Positions 1 through 11,200 are shown, numbered from the stretch's first letter. The stretch is 31,136 bases of DNA from Mastigamoeba balamuthi (GCA_902651635.1 CACRSC010000068.1:67972-99107); one strand, 5' to 3'. Made by a program: numbers and translations. The notes: generated from the letters alone by a model not told the origin.

Positions 1-126
1 AGGGTCAAATCCACTAAGGCAGCCCAGACCACGGCATCCTCTCGGTCATCCTTAGCAAACAAGAGGGCACGCACAACGAAGGGCAAGACAGTGAGGAAGA
101 CAGGTAAAAAAATGACAGCAAAGAGA
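1..126 (-). CDS. Partial exon of an unidentified membrane protein
   Basis: Read on the minus strand, the first 126 bases form an uninterrupted frame that begins just after a good 3' splice site (pyrimidine tract and CAG at 127-129). It runs off the left edge. It encodes a hydrophobic stretch of about 20 residues (…LFAVIFLPVFLTVLPFVV…) followed by a charged segment (AKDDREDAVV). This is the pattern of one transmembrane helix and the loop after it. No family is recognisable from about 42 residues. The frame was chosen because it is the only one with a natural hydropathy pattern. Upstream exons would lie in 130-400 but I could not identify them. It may be an exon of a multi-pass receptor or channel, or part of a decayed gene like its neighbour. 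Confidence 0.33.
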
Positions 127-429
127 CTGAGAAAATAGAATACACAACAACACCAATCACTCTGAGAGGTCAATTAGAAATAAAAATGAGCACTTTGTGA
201 GCAATACGAAGTGATGAGCATGTATATGCAGAATACAGTGTGGAAATACGTGCCATGATAGATGTTTCTCTCACTCATTTGCACCTGTAATTACTGCGAA
301 AATGTGTCATAAATCTGTGACTGACACTCATGAGCGGTTTCACTTTTTGTCTCAATTATGCACGTGAAATTTTGTGTCTTTTATAATCTAATTCTCTCGT
401 TTTTTCTGGCCATGTGCAAATCGATGCAG
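127..429. other. AT-rich non-coding stretch
   Basis: AT-rich sequence with stops in all frames. It lies between the 3' splice site of the minus-strand exon and the first recognisable exon of the cyclase relic. The last 25 bases are pyrimidine-rich and end in GCAG at 426-429, which suits an intron 3' end for the relic. Nothing else was recognised. Confidence 0.4.
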
Positions 430-1158
430 GACATCTCGCACCTCAGCGAGCTCAAAGACGTACCCCGCTTCTCCCCTCGCCATCTTCTCACCCCAAGTGG
501 TTAGTTGCAATGTGAGGGAAGCAGGATGGTGCTGGCCCTGCAGTCGTTCGGCAAGTATGTGCCCCTCAATATCGTCAAGTTTGTGCGCCTCCTGCTCTGC
601 TTCCATATTTGCTCACTGACGCCAACATAATTTCTGCCCTCCGCAGCTCCTTGCCAGGGGTGAGGAACCGAAAATCGAGATGGCGGTGCGTGAATCGTAA
701 TCGTCCCGCTTCTGTAGCAGCCTCTCACTACACATTTTATCACGGAAACAGAAGCTGAACGGGACAGTGTTCTTCCTGGACGTGAAGCAGTTCACGTCGA
801 CGATGAACCAGCACGGTGTGGCCCTCGTCATCGAGGTGCTGCACCAGATGTTCGACTCGTTCAGCACGATCATCCAGAGCCACAAGGGCGTCATCGACAA
901 GTACATCGGTGTGTTCGAGCTTCCGGGGGTATTGCGTTCTGACACTTCTCTCTCATTCAAGGCGATGCGATCATGGCTGTGTGGAACGCACCAGAGCCTG
1001 TGGAGAAACACGAGCTGAAAGCCATGGAGGCCATCCACGATATCATGCTTGCACGCCAATTAAGAGTTGTTGTGAAAGCTAACATGGAACACAGTCGATG
1101 GAGGATCTCAGCAGGGTGTTCATGAACAAGTACGGCATCACGATACTTTTGCTCAGGT
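430..1158 (+). pseudogene. Class III nucleotide cyclase relic (internally deleted)
   Basis: Exons can be read as 430-459, 505-582, 647-685, 752-908 and 962 to about 1060, separated by introns of 45-66 nt. Together they give the linker that precedes a class III cyclase domain (LQSFGKYVPLNIVKF) and the domain's first half: FFLDVKQFT, with the first metal Asp, then GVIDKYIGDAIMAVW, with the adenine-specifying Lys and the second metal Asp. After about 1060 the roughly 45-50 residues that should carry the GN/GDxVNxAS transition-state segment are absent. The frame resumes at about 1096 with MEDLSRVFMNKYGITIL, the stretch that follows that segment in the intact paralogue at 11790-14097. The C-terminal exons were not found. 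A catalytic domain lacking this block should be inactive, so I call it a pseudogene. An assembly deletion is the alternative. Confidence 0.72.
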
Positions 1159-2301
1159 AAGGATACGGCATACGTTCATGAGTCTGCACTTTGATGAATA
1201 GATGATCATTCTTTCTCACTCCCAAGCTCATGATTGGAGAGCGTCTCGATGCGAAAGTGATACCAGATCCTTTTGTATACAGTAGGCCAGAGAGACATTT
1301 CGCTCCTTCCTTGATAGTCTGCTTCGTGAGGATTAGCGTGATTCACAGCACGGTCAGAATGGGGTTGGCTACTTTCAAGGGAAACGGAAACCGAGGGGTA
1401 GAGGCACCTTGCCCCTCGAGACTGCCGCACTCATTGAGGGACCGCGCAGGCCAGGGGTCGCCGAGGCCGAGCCCTGAAGCAACCTGCGGGCCAGAACCTG
1501 GACCTCCGAGGTCTGGGGTGCTTGACTTCAGTGGCTGTCCGTGGGGCCGCCGAGGCCTGCCACCGGACACGCGAGCCCACGACTGGGCAGAAGTAGCAGG
1601 ACTCCCACCACCCTACAACTGCAGCACACGAATGTGCCCCAGAGAGAAAACAAAAACAAAGGTGGGCAGAAAGAAGGAAGGTGGGTCAACGCGTTAAGAC
1701 GAGGCTTCCCTGCAAAAGGACCACGTCACGGTGCTGGCGTCATTGGGGGAAGATCCAGAGGACTTCTCGCCCTTCGCAGACCCGTCGGTCGCTCCTTCGT
1801 CTCTTCTGTTGGGCCAGGGCCCACAGTAGAAGTCATTACTCAGATTTTTGTCGTAAGTGTTGCCTTGGATAACATGGTGTTGGACCGCTTATGCCCAAAG
1901 GGCAGACCAACGCTGAGTTTTGGCCGTTGTTCCACCTTCTCTGTTTCAAGCAACAGACAGAAGAGTGCCCCACTTTAATTCTACCTAAACTCATTTGGGG
2001 GCCCCACACACCCGTCTTGAACGGCGTGCTCAGAGCATTCTTAATGAAGCCTGTATGGTGTTGTCACAGAGGCCACATGCCAGCCTTTATCACGGTCCGA
2101 GTCCGTTTCTTCGGCACAGTGGTAGTTCAACTCGGGTAATCCCACCTGATGTCAGATTTATCGGATAATCCAGTGACCCAGCACAGCTTGGCTCTATGTT
2201 TACTATACTGTGTAGGGTGTGGCCCTTATAAGCCTCGGCCTTATAACGTGCTCTCTTCAAACGGCACAGAGCAACGGAGGAGAGCAGGTCTGCTGATCAC
2301 C
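1159..2301. other. Long region without a convincing gene
   Basis: Medium-GC sequence with several overlapping open frames on both strands, none showing a family match or a consistent third-position GC bias. It probably covers the lost 3' part of the cyclase relic and the 3' flank of the minus-strand gene ending at 2302. One candidate terminal exon (1698-1829) is listed separately. Near 2228-2246 a short sequence (CTTATAAG/CTTATAAC) is repeated. Confidence 0.4.
1698..1829 (+). CDS. Candidate terminal exon, unknown protein
   Basis: A 43-codon open frame directly follows a possible acceptor (TTAAG) and ends in TAG. It encodes an acidic, hydrophilic tail (…LASLGEDPEDFSPFADPS…) that looks like a natural C-terminus. 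It has no start codon and no recognisable family. It could be the last exon of the cyclase relic or a chance frame. The other overlapping frames here look less protein-like. Confidence 0.18.
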   Translation, partial: DEASLQKDHVTVLASLGEDPEDFSPFADPSVAPSSLLLGQGPQ

Positions 2302-3227
2302 TCAGTAGGCAGTGATCTGGTAGTTGCCGCCCAGCCAGGTCTGCAGGCCGCCGCACGTGCAGCGCGCAGTCACCTCGAGCAGCTTCCCCGGGGCGGGGAT
2401 ATCGGCGGATCCGTGCCAACTGTCAGCGGAACCCGCGCCCTCGGCCCTCGACATCGGCTGCTCGTAGACGTTGGCCCACATGCCGCCGAAGCGATCGGGG
2501 AACCCGTAGCGGACCACGCACGTCGTCTCCGCGTTGGGGACAGTGCAGTGCGCCTGCATGCAGTTGGAGACGAGCTTGTCGGTGAGGCTGGGGGAGAGCA
2601 GGGCAGTGGGCAGGAAGAGGGGTCGCTCGCACGGTGATGTCGAATTCGAGGGACTTGCGGGAGTCGATGCGGAGGGGGCCGACAGCAGGGGTCACGAGGT
2701 CCCTGGGGATGGTGAGGGAGCCCGAGGGGTGCTGCTGCTCGGGGGCCAGGCGGAAGTTGACGTTGCCCGCGGGCGCCCAGATCTTCTGGCCGTCGGGGAG
2801 CACGCAGTAGGTCGTGGCCTGCAGCACAGAGCCCGCGATGACGGGGATCTTGCTGATGCGGACGTACCCCGGGACCCTCATGTCCTCGTACATGGAGATG
2901 ACGGGGTCCCACCTGGTCGTCTTGAGGTTGCCGTAGTCGTCGGCGGGCAGGTAGCTGTACACCGTGGTGCACTGGACCTCGAGCCTCGCCCAGTCGAGGT
3001 TCATGAAGTCCGAGTACACCTGCAACGTGCCCGCACTGGTCAGTGAGTGTGGCGGGCGGCCGAGTGCGGGGCAGCAGATGCACGTAGGCCAGGCCCTCAG
3101 AGGCGTTGACGACGATGTTCGAGCCCGGGGGAGGGATGATCTTGTACGGGGCCAGGTTGCGGGCGGCGTGCGCGCTGGCCAGCGCCGCTGCTGCTGCCAG
3201 CAGGAGAGCCACAGCCTTGGTGTTCAT
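2302..3227 (-). CDS. Secreted protein of unknown function (267 aa, 3 exons)
   Basis: Exons are 3084-3227, 2633-3019 and 2302-2574 (minus strand), with phase-0 introns of 64 and 58 nt. The spliced frame is 267 codons and ends in TGA. Residues 1-21 are a clear signal peptide: MNTK, then an alanine/leucine core, with cleavage likely near AHA. The mature protein has N-glycosylation-like NAS, at least six cysteines (in EVQCTT, TTYCVLP, SNCMQAHC, TTCVV and ARCTCGG) and a tryptophan-rich C-terminus (LQTWLGGNY), consistent with an extracellular disulphide-bonded fold. I recognise no domain. The junction EGLAY/VYSDF is supported because both frames carry strong third-position GC bias. For the second intron a CAG acceptor 13 nt upstream is possible but changes frame. 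The ATG at 3227 is the only one preceding a signal peptide. Confidence 0.72.
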
Positions 3228-4080
3228 TCCTATGAGATCTTTGGGGTGTTGGTTGTTGTGTTGTTTGTTGCTCTGAAAAAAGAAGATCGAGCAGGGGCGG
3301 TTTTGTTGGAGAGAGTGACGTCATGTAAGAATCTGTGTATTTCCTCACTGAAGAGATCTCTGCTCTCTGCGGGGAGAAACCGCTGCTGTGCTGTTCCTCG
3401 ATTCTGCGCCGTTTCTCCAAAAGACCTGTTCGCCAGCAGTGCGACCTCCACCCCGCGTACAGGCGGAGGTGTCTGTGTCCCATGGATGGCGCTGCTCCAC
3501 GGCAACGTGTCCGCCACGCCCTCAGCACCACCGCAGCCAGACCTTGCACGTGGGCAGGCCTGTGGGAGCTATTGCCACGAGGGCAGGGCATTAGCATCCT
3601 TCCAGAGGTTTTCTACTGGCAAGCCGGCCCTCAGGGGTGGGAAGCCCCTCCGTTGTGGAGATGGAGCCCCTCGCTGCAGAAGGGGGTTGGGCGAGAGCGT
3701 CGTGCGCCTGCGATGAAGAGGGCCTGTGGCTCAGTTGGTCCCCGTTTCCCTACAACACACGTCGTTCTTGGTGCGATCGCTCCCCGCAAGTGGAGAAAGA
3801 GCAGAAAGAGCAGCATTGAGAAGAGCAGCCCGACTTTCGCAATAGGAGTGCTTGGCGTGTGTCGACCCGTAGCTTCCGGCATAGGTCCACACAGCCGCCG
3901 CGCAAAGCAGCAGAGCGTTGATACATGTGCTTGCTCTCGAGAGCACGGGGGGTGTGCTGGGGGGTAAAGACGTTGCAGGCGAAGGGATGAGGGGAGAAGG
4001 GGGAGGTGTCCGAATAGAGAGTGAGAAAAACCGAAATTGAAAAAAAAACAAAGGCAAAAGAGCACAAAGATGTCGGGGGG
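3228..4080. other. Intergenic region upstream of the secreted-protein gene
   Basis: About 850 bases between the start of the secreted-protein gene and the stop of the kinase gene, both on the minus strand. Open frames occur in all three minus frames (for example 3731-4057) and on the plus strand (3335-3967), but they overlap one another and none has a family signature. I see no gene. The stretch next to 3227 is expected to hold the promoter of the secreted-protein gene. Confidence 0.4.
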
Positions 4081-7000
4081 CTACGGCACGGGCGTGTCCT
4101 CGCGGCGCGACTGCACGGGGGACTCGAGCTTCGGCGACCTGTGCCGCCCGAGTATCTCGCGGTCCTGGCGGCGAGCCTGCGGAAGTTGACCCAGAGGAAC
4201 GGGTCGCCCCGCGGCGACTGCGGCTGCTCGCCGAGCCCCCGCGGGCCCTGCGGCGGCGACGCGCGGCCCTCGGCCTCGGACGTCGTCGGCAGCGCCTGGG
4301 CCTCGCCGTAGACCGGCAGGCGCGCGTCGAAGAACGACGTGTCGGCGTCGCCCTCGAGCTTGGGGACGAACGGCGGCGTCTGCTTGCGCATCGTCGCCCA
4401 GTCGATGCCCGCGAAGAACGCGTGCGACTTGACCTCCGCCGCGCCCCTGCCGCCGCCGCCGAGGCGCTTCTCGGGGTTCAGCGCCAGCAGGCGGCCCACG
4501 CAGCTGCGCGCCGCGGCGCTGGCGGTGCTGTCCGCGGGCCACTCGATGCGCCTGCGGACGATGTTGTCGAACGTCTCGTCGAGCGTGTCGGCGCTGAACG
4601 GCGGGATGCCCGTCAGGAACTCGTAGAGCACGCAGCCCAGCGCCCACCAGTCGACCTCCTGGCCGTGCGGCAGGCCCAGCAGCACCTCGGGCGCGATGTA
4701 GTCGGGCGTGCCCACCGTCTGCCGTATCGTCGACTCGCTGCGCCGGTGGCCCTTGGGCGACGGCTTGGGCATCGGGCCCCGCAGCGCCTTGAGCACGCTG
4801 CACGTCGTCGGGACGTCCCACTGCGCGCTTGCGTGGTGCGCTTGCTCTGTGGTCCGAGAGAGAGAGAGAGGGAAAAACAGTACCGTCAGGGGCGCAAATC
4901 AATTGTTATTCTCCGAATTCATCTCTAATGGCCCCAGTGCTGCCGCCAGCCGGGGGATGAGTGCCCGCGAGGCAATTTATGGCTCACACGTGGTCCCCGA
5001 GGGTCGCACAAGAGGGAGCGGCTCCAGGGAGGAATAAATGACAAGGAGAAAAAGGACGCAGGCATTTCCCAATTCCAGAATCCAAGATCCGCGGATCAGG
5101 GTAGCGGGCTGCGTACGTCGCATGAGGCCGTTGGACGAGAGGCCAAAGTCGGTGAGCTTGATGTGCCCTCCTCTGTCGATGAGCATGTTGTCGGGCTTGA
5201 GGTCCCTGTGGATGATGCCCTTGCTGTGCAGGTACTCGAGCGCCAGGACCGTCTCGGCGACGTAGATTCGCGCGATATCCTCGGACAGAGATCCGAGATT
5301 CTGCAGCATGCTGAAGCAATCTCCGCCCGGAAGATACTCCATGACGATGTAGACCATGTCCTCGCTGGCGAAGCAGTAGTACATGTCGACGACGTAGGCG
5401 TTCTCCGTGTCGATCAGGATGTCGCGCTCGTTCTGTATCGCCATCATGTTGTTCTTGTGCAGCAGCGACCTCCTGCTCATCGCCTTGATGGCGAAGATGT
5501 CCCCCGTCTGCACCTTGCGCGCCACGTAGACCGACCCCTGTCCGCCCTGCAGAAGGCAAAAGTGGCCGTGGGAATCCAGAACCTTCCAGAACTTTCCATA
5601 TTCCCCCGGTGTTCCTGGGAAATTCTCGAGAACACCCTCTCCTCTCCCGTACCTTGGTCAGGGGCTTGAGGATCTTGAAGTCCTTGATCGACAGCGCGAG
5701 CCGCGGCAGCACTGGCGTCGAGTTGGACCTGCTGGCGCGCACGGGCGTCGGCTCCGACGGCACCGGCGGCGGCGCTGCGTCGCGGAAGAAGAACGGCGAG
5801 TCGGACATGACGTGTGCGGCGGTCATCTCGCGTATCTCCTCTGCCCTGTCGAGGGCTGCGATCTTCTCGCCGATGAGCTGCCCCAGGTGGTCCGTGAGCG
5901 TCGTCATGACCTCGCAGGGCCTCGGCAGGCCCTTGAGCTGCAGGCTGAGCCTCACGAGCTCGAGCCGAGACTCAGTCTGCCCGGCCCGCAGCGCAACGTC
6001 GCGGACGGCCTCGACGAACCCGCGGGGCCTCGCAGGCGCCGCCGCTGCCCCGACAGAGAGCAGCGGCTGCTGCTGCTGCGCGGGCGCCGGCGAGGACGCG
6101 GCTGGCAGCGCGGGCGGGGCCCCGCAGACCGTGTCGAGGCGTCGCTGGGTCTCGGCGATGGCCTCGTTGGCGCCCAGCAGCCGCATGTCCTCCTTGTTGA
6201 TCTGCTCGCAGGCCCGCGTGTGCTCCTCGGCGATGCCCACGCGCACGCGCCGCTCGCAGATGCGGCAGACGATCGTCGGCTCCTCGTCGCACCCGGGCGC
6301 GCCCGACGTGCTGGGCCGCTGCCGCAGCCGCGCCTTGGGCGACGCGCTGCACCGCGGCGACGACATGGGGCTGACCCCGGGGCACAGCTTCGACACCGGC
6401 ATCCTCAGCTGCCTCTCCTCCTGCTGGCCCTGCCCCCCCTGCTGGCCCTGCTGCTGCTGCTGCTGGCCCAGCAGGACGGGGTCGGGCGTCGAGANTGCCC
6501 CCCTGCCTGGCCTGCTGCTGCTGCTGCTGGCCCAGCAGGACGGGGTCGGGCGTCGAGAGGCGGCGGCTGCGCGGGGGCGACGGGGGGCTGAGGTCCAGAG
6601 ACTCGACCGAGATGCGCTGCGGGGTGGCGGGCTTGGTGATGGGCGTGTCGCGGTCGCCCGGCGGCCTCGCCCGCGCGCTCCTGCGCTCGAGGATGCGCTC
6701 GAGCGACGGCGACCTGCTGCCGCCGCTGCTGCCGCTGCTGTTGCTCCGCGGCGACGAGCACGACGACGACGACGACGACGCCGACAGCGACGACGACGAG
6801 AGCGAGGGGCTCGACGGCGACCCCAGCCCCTGGATCAGCTCCAGCGTGTTCCTCCTCACCAGCGCCCTCCGCGCCAGCAGCGCCCCCGCGCTCCCCAGCC
6901 CGCTCGCCGTCCGCCTCTGCTGCGGCGTCACCGCCCCCGCAGCCGCAGCCGCAGCCGCAGCAGCCGTGTCCAGAGGCGGCAGGGGCGGGAGACCCGGCGG

Positions 7001-7749
7001 GGGCGACGAGACGAGGCGGTCCCTCTCGGCCTGCGCCTGCGCCTGCGGGGCGTCGAGCACCACGACGGCAGGCGACATCAGGACCGACCGGCGGCGCTCG
7101 CGCGTGCGCAGCGACGAGGACGAGGCGCTGAGCGACGGCCGCCGGGCCGAGAGCGACTGCGAGTCGGCGCGGTGCCGCACGGGGCCTCGGTCGGTCAGCG
7201 GCCCCTGCGGCAGCGGCGGCGGCACCGGCGGCGTCGACGACATGCTCTCGGCCCGCGAGAGCGCCGCCGCCGCCTGCAGGATGCTGATGCGCCCCGGCAG
7301 GTCCGCGGGCTCGTCCAGGATGTGCCGGATCAGCGCGTTGCGGTCCTGTCAGCCCAACAGCGCAGCGAGTGAGTTTTGTTTTCGGATTTCCGGGATTCGC
7401 ATATCCTGACGTCACGAGGACGCGGAATTGAGTCATCAGACGAAAATCCCCACACCCCCTGCCACGCACGACACCGCGACAGGAACAAACGACAGCCCCC
7501 GGGTGTGGGGACGGGGGGGATATGGGGAGGGGAGGGGCAGGGCACCTGCGGGAGGTCGCGGCCGCTGCTGAGCGTGTAGTCCGAGGCCAGGCGCTGGAAG
7601 GCGTGCGTGCGGATCTCTATCTCCGAGACGAGCGGCGCGTGCGGGCTGAGGGCCGAGCAGCACTTGCAGCCCGCGCAGCACAGCGGCAGCTGCTGGGGCT
7701 CGCTGCCGGGCGCCCGCGCGCTGCTGCCGGCGGCCTCCTCGATGTCCAT
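4081..7749 (-). CDS. Zinc-finger AGC Ser/Thr protein kinase (IRE/MAST/NDR-like)
   Basis: Exons are 7546-7749, 5653-7345, 5117-5546 and 4081-4846. After removing the duplicated block at 6431-6558 and allowing one missing base near 4165, the product is about 1009 aa. Residues 1-68 carry a Cys cluster (CCAGCKCC). Ser/Pro/Gln-rich low complexity follows to about 400, then a C2HC finger CRICERRVRVGIAEEHTRAC (about 407-426). The kinase runs from about 595: GGQGSVYVA glycine loop, AIKAM lysine, HRDLKPDN catalytic loop, TDFG, GTPDYIAPEV activation segment. The AGC tail has DTSFFDAR and a hydrophobic motif (FLWVNF). A finger ahead of an AGC kinase is typical of plant IRE kinases and related amoebal kinases. 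It phosphorylates Ser/Thr substrates, with activation expected at the activation loop and hydrophobic motif. Intron 3 uses the acceptor at 4847, chosen because it restores frame. Start: ATG at 7749, the first in a GC3-biased frame. Confidence 0.88.
6431..6558. repeat. 64-bp direct duplication flanking an N (probable assembly join)
   Basis: Bases 6431-6494 and 6496-6558 are near-identical copies (64 and 63 bp) that include a CTG/CAG run. They are separated by a single ambiguous base at 6495. Both copies read STPDPVLLGQQQQQ in the same frame of the kinase gene. Removing one copy plus the N changes exon 2 from 1693 to 1629 bases, exactly divisible by three, as its two phase-0 borders require. 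The simplest reading is two overlapping contig ends joined without collapsing the overlap. Confidence 0.85.
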
Positions 7750-8219
7750 CGCGCGCGGGGGGGTGCGGGCAGAGGCCGAGAGAGTTGCAGTGGGCGTTGG
7801 GGACCGCGGCACTGGATGTTGCGGATATTTTGCACAATAACCCGCTGGGGGCAGATCTTTTTGTAGATTCAAATCGGGCAGGAGATTCCCTCGCCCCCCG
7901 TGTGGCACGCGAGCCTCGAGGGACGCCATCGCAAGCGAGATCAGTCCGAGGCTGCCGGGAGTTGAGATGGCTTTGCTGTGGTGGCCACTCACACTGCCTG
8001 TTCGGGGAGGTGAAAAAAGCTGGGTAACCCCCATTTCGAGATTCATTCAATATATGCCGATTCAGTAATTTCAAACCGCCGCTGGGGTAACCGCCTTTTC
8101 CCTAGCGGGAAAAACGGCCGTATCAGGAAGATCTGGCCAAATATCTCCCCGCATATCCTGGCGTATCTTCGGGGCGCAGATCCCCGCGCACCCCCAGTCA
8201 GCAGTCCCGCCCGCGCCCG
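7750..8219. promoter_or_regulatory. Divergent intergenic region between kinase and VPS9 genes
   Basis: These 470 bases separate two start codons pointing away from each other, so both promoters should lie here. It contains AT-rich islands in an otherwise GC-rich background (7830-7880 and 8030-8070). It also has two similar elements, CTGGGTAACCCC near 8021 and CTGGGGTAACCGCC near 8079, in the same orientation. I see no canonical TATA box at a convincing distance from either ATG. Confidence 0.45.
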
Positions 8220-11200
8220 ATGGACCACGCAGGCGGCGCCGATCGCCCGGCGGTGGCCGTCGAGCACCACCCGCTCGAGCACCCGCCCGCGGGCCCCCCG
8301 CCGCGCCCCCCCAGCGTCGTCGTGGCGGCCACGCCGCCCGTGCAGTCGTGGCGCAGGTCGTCCAAGAGGAGCGCGCGGCCGCTGACGCCGTCGGTGACGC
8401 GCAGGGAGCAGCAGGAGCTCACGGAGCTCTTCGGCGGCGCCGTCAGGGACGACTGGGAGGCGCCCTCGAGCCTCTCGCAGGTGCGCGCACGGGAGTGGTG
8501 GGTGGGGGAACCGAGCGGTTGGCCGGCAAGCGCCGTTTGGAAGAATCAACTGATTCGCGCGAGCTTTGCTCGGCCGCAATTTCCGGATACTATTCTCCGA
8601 GATATTTCGCGGGCAATATCGTTGATTCTAGTTGGCTGCGCGGGTTCGGATTCAGTTGATTTTTTGTATGCCGGTAACGCGCCTGACCGCCCGCGTCTGC
8701 CGGGCAGTCGTACGTCCCGCGGAGCGTCGAGGGGAGCGTGCGGCGCGACCAGCGGCTCTTCGATGACGTCGACGTGACTCAGGAGTCGTCAGAGTTCCTC
8801 GCGGACCTCCGCAAGTCGCGCGTGTCCAGCCACCGCCCCTCGGCGTCGTGTTCCACCGCTTCTCTCGCGGTCTCTGCCGCGCCGCAGCCCGCCCCGGCGC
8901 CCGTGCTCGTCGTGGCGGGCCGGAAGCGCCGGAACACGGCGGGGAGGCTGAACCTGGACGCGGAGATGACCCGGAGGCTCAACGAGACGCTGGCGAGCCA
9001 CGGCAAGACGTCCAAGGCCGACCAGATCGTCAAGAAGAGCGCGCAGCTCGCGGCGCACACGGACAAGCTCGCGGGGGAGCTCGCAGAGGGCAGCCCCGTG
9101 TGCCTGAACCTCGAGTTTGCCAAGCTGCTCGACATGCCCGACTGCAAGGATCTCAAGCAGGTAGATATCCCGCAGAGTTCCCGATTTCGATTTGCTTGTT
9201 GATTTGAATATCCTCGAGATTTTCCCTTATGCGGTCTACTTTGAGCCTATCAATCTTTGCTCAACCGGAATTGGGGATTCAGACAGTTGAGAGCTTTGTC
9301 AAGACGTTCGAGAAGCAGACCAAGGGCGTGGAGAAGGAGGAGGAGCGCGTGCTCAAGACGTTCCTGGCCGTCGTCGAGAAGGCGATGCGCACGCGGTCCA
9401 TCTGGGCCCGCCTGCCCGCCAAGCACTTTGTGATCGCCCGAGAGGAGATGCACAAGTACATCTACCAGCGGCTGTACCCCATGTAAGATATATCCAGCAG
9501 ATTCCTGGATTCCTGGATTCGTGCCCCCGCAGATTTTCAAATCGGGACCCAAAATATCCGCAGACTGTTCACCAAGAAGGAGATGGTGCAGCAGGACGCG
9601 GAGCTGCGAGCGCACATCGCCAAGATCAGGCCCTACGTCACAGCGCAGTTCCTGGAGATCGACCAGGTGTACTACGAGCACGAGAGCGTCTCCGTCGCCG
9701 TCCACGGTGTCGTACTTTTTTGTTGCCAGCGGAATCAATCGATTCTCTCGCTCTCTCTTTCTGAAGCGCTGCAACGCGTCTGCCCCCAGAGCTGGAGACC
9801 CTGGACACGTATGTCTCGCCTCTGGAGAAGCTCACCTGCATCTACAACAGCTGCAGGATACTGATCTGTGCGCGCAATTGACTCCTCGGCCCCGCGAGAC
9901 TCAATTTTCGCCCCGACGGCCCGCAGACATCCTGTCCAACGAGGGCAGCGCGGCGGGGGCCGACGACTTCCTGCCGCTGCTGATCCTGGCGCTGCTGCGG
10001 GCGGACATGCCGTCGCTGGCGTCGAACTTCAACTACGTGGCGCGCTTTGTGGAGCAGGAGGACAAGTACGGCGAGGGCTACTGCTACTACACGCACCTCT
10101 ACAGCGCGGCCATGTACCTGCGCTCCCTGACGCCCGAGATGATCGCCGCCCCGCCCCCGCCGTCGCCCTCGCCCTCGTCGTCGCCCCAGGGCGCCGCGCA
10201 GGCCGCGAGGCCGCCGCAGCCGCAGGAGCTCCAGTTCCAGATGGACCCCGAGGCCCCGCAGCCCGCGCAGCCAGCGCAGCCCGCGGCGGAGCCCCTGCCC
10301 GCCGACGACGAGCAGTTTGTGGCGTCGCTGAGGTTCCTGGACGCCTCGCCAGACGCGCTGCGGCCGCAGGACCTGCCCGGGCTGCTCGCCGAGTACCGCA
10401 GGCTCGCCGCGATGGCCCGCGCGTTCCACCCGCTCGCCGAGCGCCGCTGCGGCGAAGGCGACGACTCTGCGCGCCTGCGCGTCTGCTCGGCGCCGTTGCC
10501 GCTGCCGCAGCTGCCCGGCGGGGACTCGAGTGCCCCCGAGGCCATGTCGATGGCGCTGGCCAACGGCTGCGCGTGGGTGGGGATGTCCGACGGCGCGGTG
10601 CTCGTCGTCGGCGTGCCCTCGTGCGCGCCCGTCTGCTCGCTGCGGGCCTTTGACGGCGTCGGCGTCTGCGCGCTGGCCGTCTCGCGCGGGCTGCTGTGGG
10701 CCGCGGCCGCCGGGCGCAACCAGCTCAGCGTCGTCGACCTCGCGTCGAGCAGCGTCGCCTGCAGCGTCGCCCCGCTGGCCCCGCCCGCGCCGTCGCTGCG
10801 CTGCATCGCCTCTGCGCCGGCGTGCGCCGACGCCTGCGTGTGGGTCGCCGGCCCCGCGTCGCCGCAGAGCCCGTCGACCGCGAGCGCCGTCGCCGCGCTG
10901 CGCCCCGACGGCGTCGCCCGCTGCGCGGCGGTCGTCCCGTACGCGGTCGCCGCGCTGGTCCCGCACGGCGCCGCCGTCTGGGCCGCGTGCGACACGGGCC
11001 ACGTCGTCGCGCTCGCCCCCGAGTCGGCGGCCGTCATGATGTCGGTGCTGCCCTTCGGGCCCCCGTCCGCGGGCGTCGCCCCGCGCGCCGTGCGCCTCGC
11101 GTCCTCGGGCCCCGCGCTCTGGGCCGCGTCGGGCGCGCAGGTCGTCGCGGTCGACTGCGCGCGCGGCGCAAAGGGCGACGCCGTCGACGCGCCCGGCGGC

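Noticed and set aside
3718-3790. tRNA-like start GGGCCTGTGGCTCAGTTGGT
   Set aside because: It resembles an A box, but no GGTTCGAATCC-type B box, anticodon stem or acceptor pairing follows at the right distance.
3731-4057. Minus-strand open frame downstream of the kinase stop
   Set aside because: All three minus frames are open here and each gives a different plausible tail, so none can be preferred. The kinase itself ends at 4081 by codon bias.
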